A stretch of 64,000 bases of DNA, from assembly GCF_000189635.1 (NCBI RefSeq), contig NW_002476033.1, positions 1 to 64,000 of the forward strand, written 5' to 3'. The stretch comes from Tetrahymena thermophila SB210. Taxonomy: Eukaryota > Ciliophora > Oligohymenophorea > Hymenostomatida > Tetrahymenidae. Under the pieces are notes generated by a model. That model was not told the DNA's origin and made no database searches. It worked only from the letters and a program-made list of their open reading frames with translations. Of this stretch, positions 1-13,014 are shown piece by piece. Position 1 is the first letter of the stretch. Each line of letters starts with the position of its first letter. The translations under genes were made by a program, and so were the position numbers.

Positions 1-322
1 CCCAACCCCAACCCCAACCCCAACCCCAACCCCAACCCCAACCCCAACCCCAACCCCAACCCCAACCCCAACCCCAACCCCAACCCCAACCCCAACCCCA
101 ACCCCAACCCCAACCCCAACCCCAACCCCAACCCCAACCCCAACCCCAACCCCAACCCCAACCCCAACCCCAACCCCAACCCCCAACCCCAACCCCAACC
201 CCAACCCCAACCCCAACCCCAACCCCAACCCCAACCCCAACCCCAACCCCAACCCCAACCCCAACCCCAACCCCAACCCCAACCCCAACCCCAACCCCAA
301 CCCCAACCCCAACCCCAACCCC
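1..322. repeat. Macronuclear telomere, (CCCCAA)n
   Basis: The first 322 bases are an uninterrupted array of the C-rich strand of the ciliate telomere repeat, CCCCAA (G strand GGGGTT), about 54 copies. This repeat unit and length are typical of Tetrahymena macronuclear chromosome ends, where telomerase adds the repeat to fragmented chromosomes. One unit is irregular: the C-run at 180-184 has five Cs instead of four, which shifts the repeat register for the rest of the array. The array stops abruptly at 322 and unique AT-rich sequence follows. Confidence 0.99.
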
Positions 323-598
323 TGTTTTTATTTACATTATTTTTTATTTACAATAAAACTTAGAAAAATTTGTATTCATAATTAAAGATAGTTTAAAAGA
401 ATTAAATATGATTAAATTTAAATTTCATAAATTATTTAATTAATTCATATATGAAATAGCAAATAACACTTTAAATATAGTTGAAAGTTTTGAAAATACT
501 TTTGAAATTATATAATATACTGTTTTTTAAAATTTTATAAGACAATACAAATAAATTTTAATTGGGAAAAAGTTTTATTCTTGAAATATTATATTTTA
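323..598. other. Subtelomeric non-coding spacer
   Basis: This 276-base AT-rich stretch separates the telomere from the 3' end of the first gene. I see no open frame with coding character, no degenerate telomere repeats and no conserved motif. It probably holds the 3' UTR of the neighbouring minus-strand gene. The short spacing shows how close to a gene the chromosome end was formed. Confidence 0.6.
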
Positions 599-2851
599 TC
601 ATTAATACAAACTAGTGGTTTTATTTATTTAATTAAGAGACCTTTGTTAATTATTATTAAAGGCATCTAAAGCATTCATTAAAGGAGTTTATTTTTATTA
701 AATTTATTATAAATCAGTTGTTCCTTCAATCGAAAAGTAGTTAGCTCTTTTAATAACTTCATTAATTATTGGGTCTTCAAATTTCAACTCATTTAAATAG
801 GCTTTAAACTATCTTAAACTCTTTTTTGCTATTAATTATAAGAGATGGTCTTCTATCCAAGATGGAAGTTGATTTATTTATTTTACACCAAAACTTTCAA
901 TTTCATCTAGCAATTCTGTAATTACATAAATCATCGTTTTTGGTTCATCGTTAGCTTCTGCTATTTTAATCAAATTATCAAAGCAATTAAAGCAATAGTT
1001 TTTCTTCAATACTTCTCTCAAACCTTTTTAAGCTAATGGATAAAATTTTAATCTCATAGCTAATTATGAGCGAAGAAGCCAAACTTCAGCTGTAAAATCT
1101 AATTAACTAATTTATACCTCTAGATTACTAATGTCAATATTATTTTGCTTTTTATATTTAAGTCTTTCCTGTTGGCTGAGGAGCTCTTCTCTAATTTTAT
1201 CTTCATTTTACCATTTTATTAAATAATTGAGATCTTCATATAAGCTTTAGAATACTCCATTAAATGTTTTATGTATTGGCCTCTTTTAAGGATAAGGGAG
1301 CAAATCATTAATACTTGGTTTAATTTAAGCAGATACTTTCTTTCTCTACTTACCAAAAGCAACAGGTATATTGGCACTATTAGAAATATTGCTTGAAAGC
1401 AGCTTGTTTGAAATATTTAAATTTTGTACGCGTTCTGATTCAGCTGAATCTTCAGTTAATTCTGTAATGTGGCTATTCTTTTCAAACTTTGGATTATTTT
1501 ATGCTTTTTACTACTTTTAGTTAATTAAATGCAATTTTCTTTAAATATTCTTTTATATTTAAGGGTCTTTTATATTAGCCATTCCATAGTTTTTTTATTT
1601 GCTGTCTTCATTGTCATCTTTTAAAAACTAAGGGAGCTATTCTTCATCGTCAGAGAAATCAGTTCCATCATATTCTGGAGGGAATTGCTAAATTGCCTAC
1701 TACTGTTAAATATTAGTTTAGCGATTTGATCCTTATGAATTTGTAGCCACCTAATCTTCACCTTTATTAGAAGCTTTATGGCTGTTTTAACTATCTTATG
1801 AAGGATGAGATTTAGAACCTTATGGTCCAGCGCCTTAATGCATCGGATTTATAGCTTATTAATGAGGACTGCCTTAATTTTAGTGTAAGATATTGAAAGG
1901 AAAATCATTAGATCTATCATAAATTTAGGTAAAATTATCTTAATTGATCATAAATATGTTTGTTCGAAGTTTAATCATGTTTTCCCATCCTATTTTTTTC
2001 TCCATTTCAATTAAAAGCTGATAAATCTTAAACTCATCCTCACAAAACTCTGAGGATTGTAATTTTGTTAGACTATCAATTTATTCTAAGTTTTATGGGG
2101 CGATTTTTTATTTATCATTTTAATTCTATTTTTACCTCAATAGCAAAGGAATGTTATTATTTATTACATAAATGTTGTTAAAAGAGCTTATAGTACCCCA
2201 TTCCTTTGGCTGAGTTAGCTATTTATTACTTTTATTATTTTCGCATAGCATAGAATTAGTGCATTATTTATCTGGGAAATGCTCTTAGCGTAGAGAAATC
2301 TTAGCATATTTAGATGCCTGATTAAGAGCTACAAAACAATATTCAAAATTTTCCATTTTGTAAAAAATTTCAGAAAGTAAAAACCAAACATCGAAGCTGG
2401 TGCTGTGAATTCCTACTAAAAAGTTAGTAATACGGTAAGAATCTTCATACTTTCCGCAAGCATATAGATTTCTAGCTTATTAATATAATAATAAAGGAGA
2501 ATCTGGTTGCTATATAAGATAATTTGCAATTAATTTTAATCCATCAGGGTATTATTTCATTTAAATATACAATTAATTTAAATGTAAAATCATTTTAGGA
2601 TTTTCATGTACATTTTCAATTAAAAAATTTAATGCTATCTAGTACATTCTCTTTCTTGTCAAATATTCTACCAGTAAATAAAGCGATTTTGAGCCTCTGT
2701 ATTCAAAATGCTTTTCAACTTCTTCCTAATTTTCATAAGGTAAGTCTATTTCTTTTACAACATTGCTAAATGCCTTGAGATATTCCTGTAAATGATCCAA
2801 AGTTTAAAATTCTTAAAAGTACTTGCCTGCTGGAACATCTTACTAATGCAT
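599..2851 (-). CDS. TPR-like protein with a ChAPs-like segment (750 aa, intronless)
   Basis: A single code-6 frame runs from ATG at 2851 to TGA at 599-601 and gives 750 residues. Around residues 145-180 a helical stretch reads FDVWFLLSEIF...FVALNQASK, which looks like a tetratricopeptide hairpin. Around residue 285, IGWENMIKLRTNIFM resembles the conserved 'GWDxLLxxRSxVFxM' element of the ChAPs (Chs5/Arf1-binding, exomer) family. A Q/N/S-rich linker follows from about 300 to 460, then a charged C-terminal region. If the resemblance holds, the protein would bind Arf and sort cargo at the trans-Golgi, but in yeast the GWD element lies near the C-terminus, unlike here, so the family call is weak. 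The gene itself is well supported: it is open over 2.25 kb, has normal coding composition and uses many TAA/TAG glutamines. It is the first gene next to the telomere. Confidence 0.8.
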
Positions 2852-2931
2852 ACCTTTTTAGTGATGAATAAATTAAAATCTATAAATTATAATTATTTTT
2901 TTAAATTGTTAATAATTTATTTTAGTATATT

Positions 2932-3729
2932 TCAAAATATTTTTGCAAAGAAAATATTTTTTTAAATTAGCTTTAAGAATTTTAAATTTAAAGCTTCAAA
3001 TTTTATTTCTATGCAATAATAGTTGTAACTCTATTTACTTATAAAAATTTTTATTAGATTATTAACATGTTTATAATAAAGTAGATTGAACTTAACTTAT
3101 CGTTAGAATGATTTAGTTAAAAAATAAAAAAGAGTACTTTAAATTAGATTTTGTGATATTTAGTTAAAAAATACCATTTTTTAATTTTATAGAACTCGCA
3201 TAAATAATGTAAAATAAACAAATAAATTACTTCTCAATCCAGAACTCACCATGGCTCTTTCCCAGAGCTAATCTGTAATTGTTACTAGTTCGCCATCAAT
3301 TTTAAAACCATACAATTTCATAGTTCCTGGAATGGTGATTTCAATATGAATATCTATCCTTGAAAATGAGTCAAAAATGCAAAAATAACCTTTGACAATT
3401 TTCCACTCTCCTCTTTTTAATAAAGTCTATTTTTCTTCTTCCATATTCTTTATCATTAGATTAATATATGCTGAAACAGAGGCAGGAGTGGAGAGGTTTA
3501 TACCGTGCACATAATGATATGTTCCTATTTATATCTATTCTTTGCTTATGGGAAGAATAGAGCCGCTTTAATACTTTTTTGAAAGATAACAGAGATCAGG
3601 TGGACCTAATGTAGAATACTACTTCATGCATTTAATCCTATTTCTTAATATTTCAACCTAATCTTATTGATTCTCTATGATTTCAAACACATCTTTTATT
3701 GTACTACCTTAAGGAAATTAATTTTTCAT
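2932..3729 (-). CDS. Hypothetical protein; 3' end doubtful
   Basis: ATG at 3729 follows an in-frame TGA directly, which fixes the start. Coding-quality sequence then runs to about 3240 (roughly 163 residues), with an N-terminal acidic helix and a beta-rich second half (IDIHIEITIPGTMKLYGFKI). After the residues WERAM the frame stays formally open to TGA at 2932-2934, but that last 300 bases has the composition of intergenic DNA. In the neighbouring frame two TGA codons lie at 3246 and 3234, exactly where coding character ends, so a one-base indel or an unrecognised intron starting at GTGAGT (about 3249) would give a natural end. I do not recognise the family. It sits head-to-tail with the TPR-like gene, 80 bases upstream of that gene's ATG on the formal ORF. 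Confidence 0.5.
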
Positions 3730-4143
3730 TCAAAATTTACTTTTTTTTTGTAAAATTTCAAAAAAATAAATAATTAATAAATTGAATTTTATAATTTTTA
3801 GAATTATATTAATTTTTTAATGCATCTTTTTTCATGAATTTTTATTTTTTTTTATTGTTAAAAACATAGAATAGAATTTTTTAGTAAGCAAAAAGACTAA
3901 ATATTTCATAAAATCAGTTTAAAATAAAATAAAATATTCAACTACTAAATCTATGTTCTATTTCATTTCATATTAGCGGTTTTTTGTGTATTGTTAAAAC
4001 CAATCAAATTTAACAAAAAATATATATAGATAGAGTCATTTCCTCTATGAATATAAATGCTTTAAAAAATATTTCAATCAAATATATTAAGATATTCTGA
4101 TCAATTATTTTAATAAAAAAAATTTATAAGTAGATTAAACAAA
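3730..4143. other. Divergent intergenic region
   Basis: This AT-rich spacer of 414 bases lies between divergently transcribed genes and must hold both 5' regions. I see only homopolymer tracts and no recognisable element. Confidence 0.5.
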
Positions 4144-7100
4144 ATGGAAGATTTTGACTAAAGTTGTTAAGTTCAAGAAATATTGGAATACTAAGAGCTT
4201 TATAAGCTTACCAAAGGAAAAATAAACCCAATTAGCAATAATCTTAAAATAGATTTATCGTAATCAATAAAATTATATTACTTAAACAGCGTAATAGTAA
4301 AAGGATTGTAAATAATTTATAAATAGTGGATTAACCATTTCAAGAGAAAATATTCAAAATTTTTGGCTTATTTTGAAGAACCTTCCAAAGGAAACTACAG
4401 AACTGGATGTAACTTAAAGGTAAATTTAAACATTTTGTTTTTATGGATGTATCTTATTTTATTTATTTGTGATAAATATTTTTTTAATGCGTATAGAGAC
4501 CTTATTTTATAGAAGGAGATGAGATTTGATACCACTCCATTACTTAATTTGGCTGATTTACCTAAATAAATAAAAAAAATTTACTACTTAATAGGGTAAA
4601 AAAATATTAATCATCATTTTTCAAAATAAATTATTGAAGTTTAGTTTTTTAAGATAATAATTTTATTTAACTTATCATTTTATTTATTAAATAGATTTGC
4701 TTAAATTTATTAATGCATAAATATCGAGAAGTACTTAGAATAAATAGCTAAGTTGCCTAAATTTATAAATTAATTTTAAATAAATATTTAGTAAGCAAAT
4801 TAACTTTTAATATAAATTTTAATATTATTTCTTTTAGACAAGATTAGGGAATTGTTTTTTTCATCTCATTAGATAACTAAGAATTAGAAGTAATTATTAA
4901 GTATAACACTTTACTTTTATTCTTATTCAAATGCCGTATTAAATATTTTATTCTATTAGTGTAAATGAAAGAAAAGAAAGATATGGTCTGCTTACGAAAA
5001 GCTTTAAAGAAATATTTGAAAATTTTGGAGATAAATTCAATCAATTTTGTCTTAATATTAAGTAGAAGAAATAAATTATAATTTAAATTTGCTTAAGTTT
5101 TAAAATACAAAAAAATTTTTTTGTTAAAGGAATAATCAAGATGACGAATATACAGAATATACCTAAATATACGAAGCTCTGTAATATTTACCAAAAAATT
5201 TAAGGTCCATTGAAATAGTTAATGAGTAAATAACTAACAAAGTAATGATTTAATTATTAATGTTTTTATTTATTAAAGTATCTAGGAGACTTAGGAATCT
5301 AATCAAATTTTAGCAAATTCGTTGAAAGGAATCTCCTAATCAGTCTAAAGAATATATTTTTAGTAATAATAATTTTTTTTTTTTTTAAATTAATAACTCA
5401 AATTTTATATTAAAGATAAAATGGAATACTGAATAACCATATTTGCTCACTATAATAATTTCCATAAGCAAAAACAATTATTTAAAATAGAAATTATAAT
5501 ATTAATGAATAATACGACGATTATAAATTCTAATTATTGAAGAGTTAATTCTTTTTAAATATGATGTAATAAAAAATATTAAGTATTGATAAATATTAAT
5601 TTTTAAATTTTTTATAGAGGAGAAGATTTGTAATAAAATGAAATAAATAATGTTATACCAAATTTAAAAGAAGTATTTTTAAATAAATCAATTAAAGATA
5701 TTTTCTTAAAATTCAAAAATCTATCGGAATTGACAATAAATAATTGGTAATAGCTACTTTAGCAATTTGAGTTCCTAAATTCTCGTTTAAAAAATTTAAA
5801 TGTATCTCTAAAGTAATTAAATATTAATTAATTATTAAATAAAAAATAAATGTTTTTAAAATTATTTAGTCAAACCAACAATGGCTTAGATCCACAAAAT
5901 AATGACTTTTCATAGACATTATTCTCAAGAATATAAAATTTACCCAGAAAATTAGAGTCTCTAAAACTTAAATTAACTAACACAAATTTTTTAGATACTT
6001 CTTTTTAGCTATTTTCCAACAATATTTAGAATTTGCCTGGGACATTGAAATATTTTAAGTTAAAAATTGGGTAAAAAAACATATTTTAGCTTTATTTAAG
6101 CTAATTTTTTATAAAAAAAGGAACTACAATCAAAGGAATATAAATTATGATCTATTATTTTAGAATATAAAGCAGCTACCGAATTCTTTAACAGAGTTTC
6201 ATATAATTATCTAACATCCGTAATTTATTTATTTATATTTTATTTTTTAATTATTTCTTGATATAATTATTTATCATTACACATATTTTCTGGATCATAG
6301 AAGAATCAATTATTTCATTTATATTTATATTGATTTTCTAATTAATTTAATTCATTAGATAATAAGCATTTAATTAGGCAGAGCATTTCAAAAATTGTAT
6401 AGGAATTTTCACCAAAGATAGGAAAATATAAAATTTTACCATAAAAACTTAATCGTAAATAATTATAAAATAAAAAGTTTGTTTTTAATACATTTTGAAT
6501 ATTAAAAATAGACATATAATATTAAGGGATATATTTAATTCAAAAACTTTACAAGTTATACTATCTGATGTGAGAAATTTAAATAATATTTTTAATTAAT
6601 TTGATGATCAGTCTTTTTATTTAGAAGGAGTCGATTCGCTTTAATTAAAAATTAATCTTGTTTAGACGTAAAATATTGAATAAAATTAAAATTATTGAGA
6701 AAATTAAAATAGATTTCCTAATGGTAATGAGTGTGAATAGTTAGGAAATTAGCTAAAAAATATAAGCAAACAATTTTAGGAAGTTAAGATATAGATAGGG
6801 TAAAGTTTTTATTAAAAATGCTATGATGAAAATATTTAATTTACTAATTTAGATAAGAGTTTCCATTTGGTCAAAATTAAGAGTCACTAATCATGTATTT
6901 CAAATTAGCAGATTAAAATTTCTTGAGAAAAGTATTTGAAATCTAAAACTCGAATTATTAAACGATATTTTTATAAACTGATAAAAAATATTTTTATAAT
7001 ATGTAAATTAGAGATTCGTAATAATAATAATACTAAAAACTTCATCTTTTTATTTTAATTAGGAAATTTCTAACTAACTATAATATATTAAATGATAATA

Positions 7101-8822
7101 TATTTAATGAGCTTGATTAATTCTTAGGAACTGAAGATTATCAATACGAAAATTTAACACTATAATTTTAGTATTAATAATATATTTTATTTAATAATAA
7201 AAACTTTAAATTTTTAATTAATAAATAGAGAAATGAGAAATATTGATGGCATTATGAAGTTCAAAGAAATACATAAATTTATTCATCCAAAACTCAAAGA
7301 ATTTGACTTACATTATTAGTAATTTGTTCAAATCTTTATTAACTAAAATATTTAATTTTTAAATAAAATTTAATAATTACCATAAATTTATTTCAGAAAA
7401 CCTTAAAATGTTGATTTTAAAAATACTTTAAAGCAAAATTAAACAATTAAAATAAAATTAAAAATATAAAAATGCAATTTCATTAAAGAATATTTAATAG
7501 ACAATATATAAATTTCTAATGAATAAAATTAGATAATGCAATATATCAGACTCTGATTTACCATTTTCAATTTAAGCTCTTGGAGAGAGTTTATAATCTA
7601 GCAATATTGAAATATTTAATTTGAACGTTTAAAGCAACTCTAAAATTCATAATAAATTCTTAACTAATGTATTTAGCAGAATATATTTGTGGGAAAGTTT
7701 AAAATCTTTGAATTTATATTTACCATCCACAAACATGAAATCAAAAGGGCTAAGTTAATTTTCAAAAATCATTTAAGGTAGACTTCCTAAATTAGAGAAA
7801 TTTTAATTAGATCTAAGGTAAATTTAATGTTTACTAATTAGCTTGAATTTATAAAATTTATTTTAAAAAAGTAAAACAGAATCATCTTACAAATTACTCT
7901 CTTCATCTGTTGCTCATCTAATTTAAGCATTTAATTGTAATGTATGCCCTAAATTGGAGAGTTTTGAATTATCCATTAATGAAATGTAATAAGATAGGAA
8001 GATTAATAATATCTTATTTTATATATTTATATTTTAAAAAGGAAAAATAAATACGTTAAGAAAGATTTGAAAGATATTGGATATTCAATAACTAAATTAT
8101 CATAGACTATGAAGTGTATTTTTCTAAATCTAAAGTAAAATCTTTATTAGTGGTATAAATTATAAATTAAAACATATTTTTAATATACAAGAAATATGAT
8201 TGAACAATAAGGCAAAGGGCTCAAATATTTGGTTAAATCTATTGCTACTTTAAGAAATTTAGAAAAAGTAGATTTAGGTTGTTCATGCCATGATTAAATT
8301 TACTAAGAGTCTGTATTTTTTTTTGCAGTAAAAATTCCTAAATATTTTGACTTCAATAAATTAAGGGAGTTAATAATAACTTTTGAGTAATTTATTGCTT
8401 CAATTCATATATACTTTATTAATATTTTAAATTAATTATTTAGCGTTAAAGATAATATAGACATAGATTAAAATAAGCTCCTCTTAAAATTAATTAAATA
8501 ACTTAAATAAACTGATTTAACTAGATGCTTCTGTGATATTTATATTTATAATATGACTATTGCTATTGGAGGATTTGAAGAAGCCTATTTTGATCTAAAA
8601 AAATGCACTATTTCTAAGGAAACATATGATATACTTACTAAATTTATTTTTGATCTCCCTCCAAATATACAACTTCCTGAAGATTTAAGTTTAGTTCCTA
8701 TGTATGATTATATATAAACAAACAACAATTAAAGAATTAATCACCAAAATAGTGATAGTAGTGATGATAGTGAAGAAGATGAAAGTGATATTTTAGAATT
8801 AGATTAATTTGTTGATTTTTGA
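4144..8822 (+). CDS. Intron-rich leucine-rich-repeat-like protein
   Basis: The gene starts at ATG 4144 and ends at TGA 8820-8822. It is split by many AT-rich introns, on the order of fifteen to twenty. The first was resolved: 4420-4512, joining exon 4144-4419 (phase 0) to AAGGAGATG; the second donor is at 4596. Exons are 80-250 bases and encode repeated leucine-spaced segments such as LKNLSELTINNWQQLL, LPRKLESLKLKL and LRNLNNIFNQF, which look like irregular leucine-rich repeats of the large lineage-specific families seen in Tetrahymena. The last exon ends in a serine/aspartate-rich acidic tail (SDSSDDSEEDESD) followed by LELDQFVDF. Such repeats bind proteins, but nothing here identifies a partner. 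Internal exon borders were not all checked, so the protein length is not given. Confidence 0.75.
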
Positions 8823-9613
8823 TAAATAAATTTTTTATTATTTAAATTGAGAATTTTTTTAGAATTAATTATTTAAAATATATAATTTTATTGAAATTAA
8901 AATTTTTAATAATTAATATTGTAAATAAATATTGATCTGTATAAAGTAACTTTAAAGGTGATCTTTTTTTAAGAGATGAAATATTTAGATAGATAAAAAT
9001 ATATTTTTATGATATAAAGCATACAAAAGAGATCAATTGAAATTTTATTATAAATTATGAAACAGTGTTTGTAAATAATTAATTAATATATTTATTTTTT
9101 TTGAAATCAAAATTTATTCTTTTCTAATTTTATCAAATTATATATGGCTATGCCTTTTGAGAGAAATTTGTTTGAAAAGAATTATGGAATTACCTTATTT
9201 TAGAAAATTTAGACCCTATTTTTTACATTATAAAAATAAATTTTAATTACATATTTTTATTTTAAAATTTAATTTCACTTAAAAAAAAAATTTAATAAAT
9301 CATATTTATTTTTACATGAATTGTTTTCCAGAATTATAAAAAACTGATAAATAAATTATGAAATAGAAGAAGAAAAAATAAACCACTTTTATCAATTTTT
9401 TGATTGATGATAGGTTATTCTGTATTGTATGTAAAATCTTTAAATAAAATAAATTAATTTAATATTGATATTTACCAGTCTAGTTAAAAGAAATAGGAGA
9501 AAAAAGTTGCTTATTATCGTTAGTCCTTGGAGTTAAAGAGCTAATATTTCTATTTCTTTATTAGATTCTAAAAATTAAAAATGAATTTAATTAATTAAAT
9601 TGAAAAAATAAAG
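8823..9613. other. Convergent intergenic region
   Basis: This is AT-rich sequence between the 3' ends of the leucine-rich gene and the kelch gene. A short stretch near 9144-9190 (ATGGCTATGCCTTTTGAG...) has coding-like composition but no extended frame. Nothing else is visible. Confidence 0.4.
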
Positions 9614-12175
9614 TCAATACTCATTTTATAAGGTCTGGGTATTTGTAGTGTGTAAGCTTCTCTATCTTTTTCTCGTATTTTATATTTAATTTTCTTGTTA
9701 TTATGATAAATTTATTGGGCGAAGAGATTTTAACTAAAATTTGTTTGGAAGTGGGGCAAAAGATTTAAAATTAAGAGGAAATTTTGAATGAGAAATTTAT
9801 TATTCTTCTCCTTAAGAGTTTTATTTTGCCTGCTCAAATGCAAGCTGCTATTACTACTGGTTAATAAACTTAAAATCTGTTAATGGAGTACTCACATCTT
9901 TAGAATAATCATCCCCTTCCATCGCTCTCTTAAGCTTATAGGAATTTATGTTATCAGTTTCTATATAGTAAAGAAAGCAATTAGAATATTGAGCTTCTTA
10001 TAACCCTCCGAAAAAGAAAATTTATGAACCTAAAGCACAACTAGCATGTCCAGAACGATATACGTTATCTAAATACTCAAAATTAATTTAAACCCATGTT
10101 TTTGTTGAGATTTTGAATATCCAAAGATCATTGTAATGCACATATGCTAATCTATTTTGAGTTTCTCCAATTCCTCCAAAAATAACTAAACAATTCAAAG
10201 CTTCTATATAATCCATAGAATGATCAAATCTTGCAGGAGGTTGCTTGCCAATAGTTTAAATATTCTACCACTCACTTAACTCTTCTTTTGCTTTTTTTAT
10301 ATTATCAATTAAATAAACCTTCAACTAACTTCATTTTAATTTACATGAACTGTTTTCTTTGACAAACTTCAACACCATCATTTAAGAATATAATTTTCCT
10401 TTTCTGTTTTTCCCTCCATAACAGTAAATGCCCTCGTCGTTATACTTTTTAAATTTATTAATTGAATTAATTTTTACATTTATTATCTAATTTGTTATTT
10501 AAAATTCTATTAAGTGCTATTTATTACTTTTAATCTATCAATAATAAGGCTTTGCTTTTTTTTGTTTTTCATCTGGTTTTTTGAAATAAAAACTGCCACT
10601 ATTTTATGAAATGCAATGCCATCGTGAAAGATTGAATCAAATTAGTATGTTTTCCATCTGCCTAAATCTAAATTTTTATGATAAAAAGAAAAATAAAAGT
10701 TAGAGTGTAACTTTTTTTTAAAAGTGTTAGGAAAAACCTAAGTTTAATGTCTATATATCGGATAAATATCTATCGTTATTTGAAACTCCTCCTAGTGTGA
10801 TTAAAAGATTTTCTTTAACAACACTGCTATGATTTCTTCTCTATTCAGGTATAGATCCAAAACCTACTACTTAAGACCACTCACATTTTAAAACATCAAA
10901 GCTCCAAACATCGCTAAAACAGTGTCTTTATTTTAGTTTAGAATTGAATTAACTTTATCCTCCATATATAATTATAAAATTATCTTTGTATGTTACTGCA
11001 GTATGACCAAACATCCCTTTGTGGGGATAGTATTCACTTTTAAACTCCAGTTTTTTCCATTATTTAGAGACTAATATAATAAATAAAGAAATATTATTTA
11101 CTCAGCATTAAGGAAAAATACCTAAATCAAACTGATCTACTTCTTTTCTTATCTCTTCTCCTAAACCTCCATAAAGATACAAATTACCGTTTAAATAATT
11201 TAAAGAAGCTCCTTCCCTAAATGCAGGAGAGTAGGCAGAATTAAAATCAACTTTCAAGCAAAAAAAGTGGTAGTTCTCTTACTCATCTTTTTATAAAATT
11301 ATTATAAGAAATAAAGATCTTTCATTTGGTATTTATTACTTTGGTTTTATTCAGCTTTAATCTAAGTATTTTCATTACTTAAATTATCTTAAAATCCTTA
11401 ATCTAATTCCTATTATTAGATATTTATATTCCTCTTAGGACTACCCTCTGCATTTTGTTTTAGTTTAGAAAAATCAGTGTATACTAATTCCTCATCTGCA
11501 AAAATAAAATTGTTAGATTTTTTATAGCTCCTGATTTTAGTTCTTAAACTTTGAGTTCTTTTTTCTATTTCCTAAGCCTAAGATAAAGAATAATTATCAT
11601 ATTTTTGTTAAAAAATTTGAAAATTTTATTTGTTATTAGAAAGTTGTTTTACTTCTTTAAATATTTTTTCCATGTTAGCTTTTTAAAAAACATTCAAGTT
11701 TTAACTAATTGATCGCATTTCTTTTTTATTATGCTGAAGCTGCACCTACAGCTTCTCCTTTTCATTTTACAATTTTAACAAATCATTTAATTCTGCATTT
11801 TCTGTAAGCTCTTTTTTAAAAGAAAAGAAGAAACTTTTTTGGTTATTTGTAAAATAATTCTAAGTAGATTTAGAAAATAGAAATGAAGTAGCAGTTAAAT
11901 TGAATTCCTGAAACCTATTTGTAAATTTTATTTTAAAAATTTATATAATTCTATAAATTTATATTTTACGCAGGAGATTTTAAACTTCTTGCAAAGTTAT
12001 CTTGAAGCGTATTTGTCATAGAGCTCTCAGACGATTAAATTCTAATTTACTTCAGTTGCCTAATATCAACTTAAGATTTTTGCTTAGAATCTATTTAGAA
12101 TTTTTATTATTGATAGTTAGTTCAGTTATTAAGTATAAGCTAATTTTTACTAGATCTATTGAGCGTATTGCTCAT
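9614..12175 (-). CDS. Kelch-repeat protein with N-terminal coiled coil
   Basis: Six kelch-type blades are visible from their hydrophobic-Gly-Gly strands: LYLYGGLGEE, IIIYGGQSQF, ITLGGVSNN, YCYGGKNR, VIFGGIGE and FFFGGLQE. That is enough for one closed six-bladed beta-propeller, a protein-binding fold. Before it lies a glutamine- and lysine-rich coiled coil, and after it a Q-rich tail ending at TGA 9614-9616. The start is ATG 12175 (MSNTLNRS); the same frame hits TGA unless the 60-base intron 12091-12150 is removed, and removal keeps phase. Other introns resolved by phase are 11915-11969, 11287-11339, 11071-11121 and 10668-10737; at least one more is likely between about 10200 and 10450. Coiled coil plus kelch propeller is common in ciliate cytoskeletal or scaffold proteins, but the partner is unknown. 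Confidence 0.85.
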
Positions 12176-13014
12176 TAGGTGTTCAATCTCAAGTTTATAT
12201 ATTTCAATATAATTTCTATATTAACTTATAATTTTTTTTTCTTTAAGAAGTCAATTATCTTTTTATTATTAGACAAGTAGAATTTTGGATTATGCTCAAT
12301 TATATTTAATTAATTAATTAATGAGTTAGTTTTTAGGCATATAATTTAATAGGATTATTCTACTTAAAAAACATGCTAGAAGTTTTAAAAAAATATAAGT
12401 AATATAATTAAATAAACATTTTTTTCATAAAATGCACTTATTTTGTTTGTGCTTCAATCTGAATTATAATTATATTCGTTTATTTTTAAAAATTTTTAAA
12501 TTGATTTAATAAACATTTTTTATTATTTAAAAATCCTACCTTAGCTTATTGATTAAAATGTTTAATTATAAAAAATTTATTTAAAAATAAACCATAAAAA
12601 ATATGTGAATGTTATGAATATAAGTTAGACATACATGCATATTATAGAATAGTAACAAATAGTGGATGCTTAAAACTAATTTTAAATCTTAATAGGGATG
12701 AATAATTATCATATTTTATGTCTGTCTTTCATTCTATTATGATCCTATTTGCAGAATAGGTAGAAGCGACATGAATGATGTAAGTAGCATGTATATCTTA
12801 TAAATTGTAAATGTTTTTTTTAGATTGGCATTGATATTATTAAACTTTCATATTATGAAATCATTAAAGAAAATATTTATATGATTATAGTGATAAAATT
12901 AAAATAGCCTTAATACATTATGTCAGTAAAAAGTATGATATTTTTAAGAACAATTAATTCAATTTAAATTATTTAATTTTTTATTTGTAAGTTTATTAAA
13001 CCCCAATAAATCAA
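12176..13014. other. Intergenic region upstream of the kelch gene
   Basis: This holds the 5' region of the kelch gene and the 3' region of the EF-hand gene, both on minus. It is very AT-rich with several TAATTAAT tracts. I find no gene or conserved element in it. Confidence 0.4.

Noticed and set aside
12001-12019. ATG at 12019 as start of the kelch protein
   Set aside because: An upstream ATG at 12175 joins in phase through a 60-base intron with good splice sites, extending the protein.
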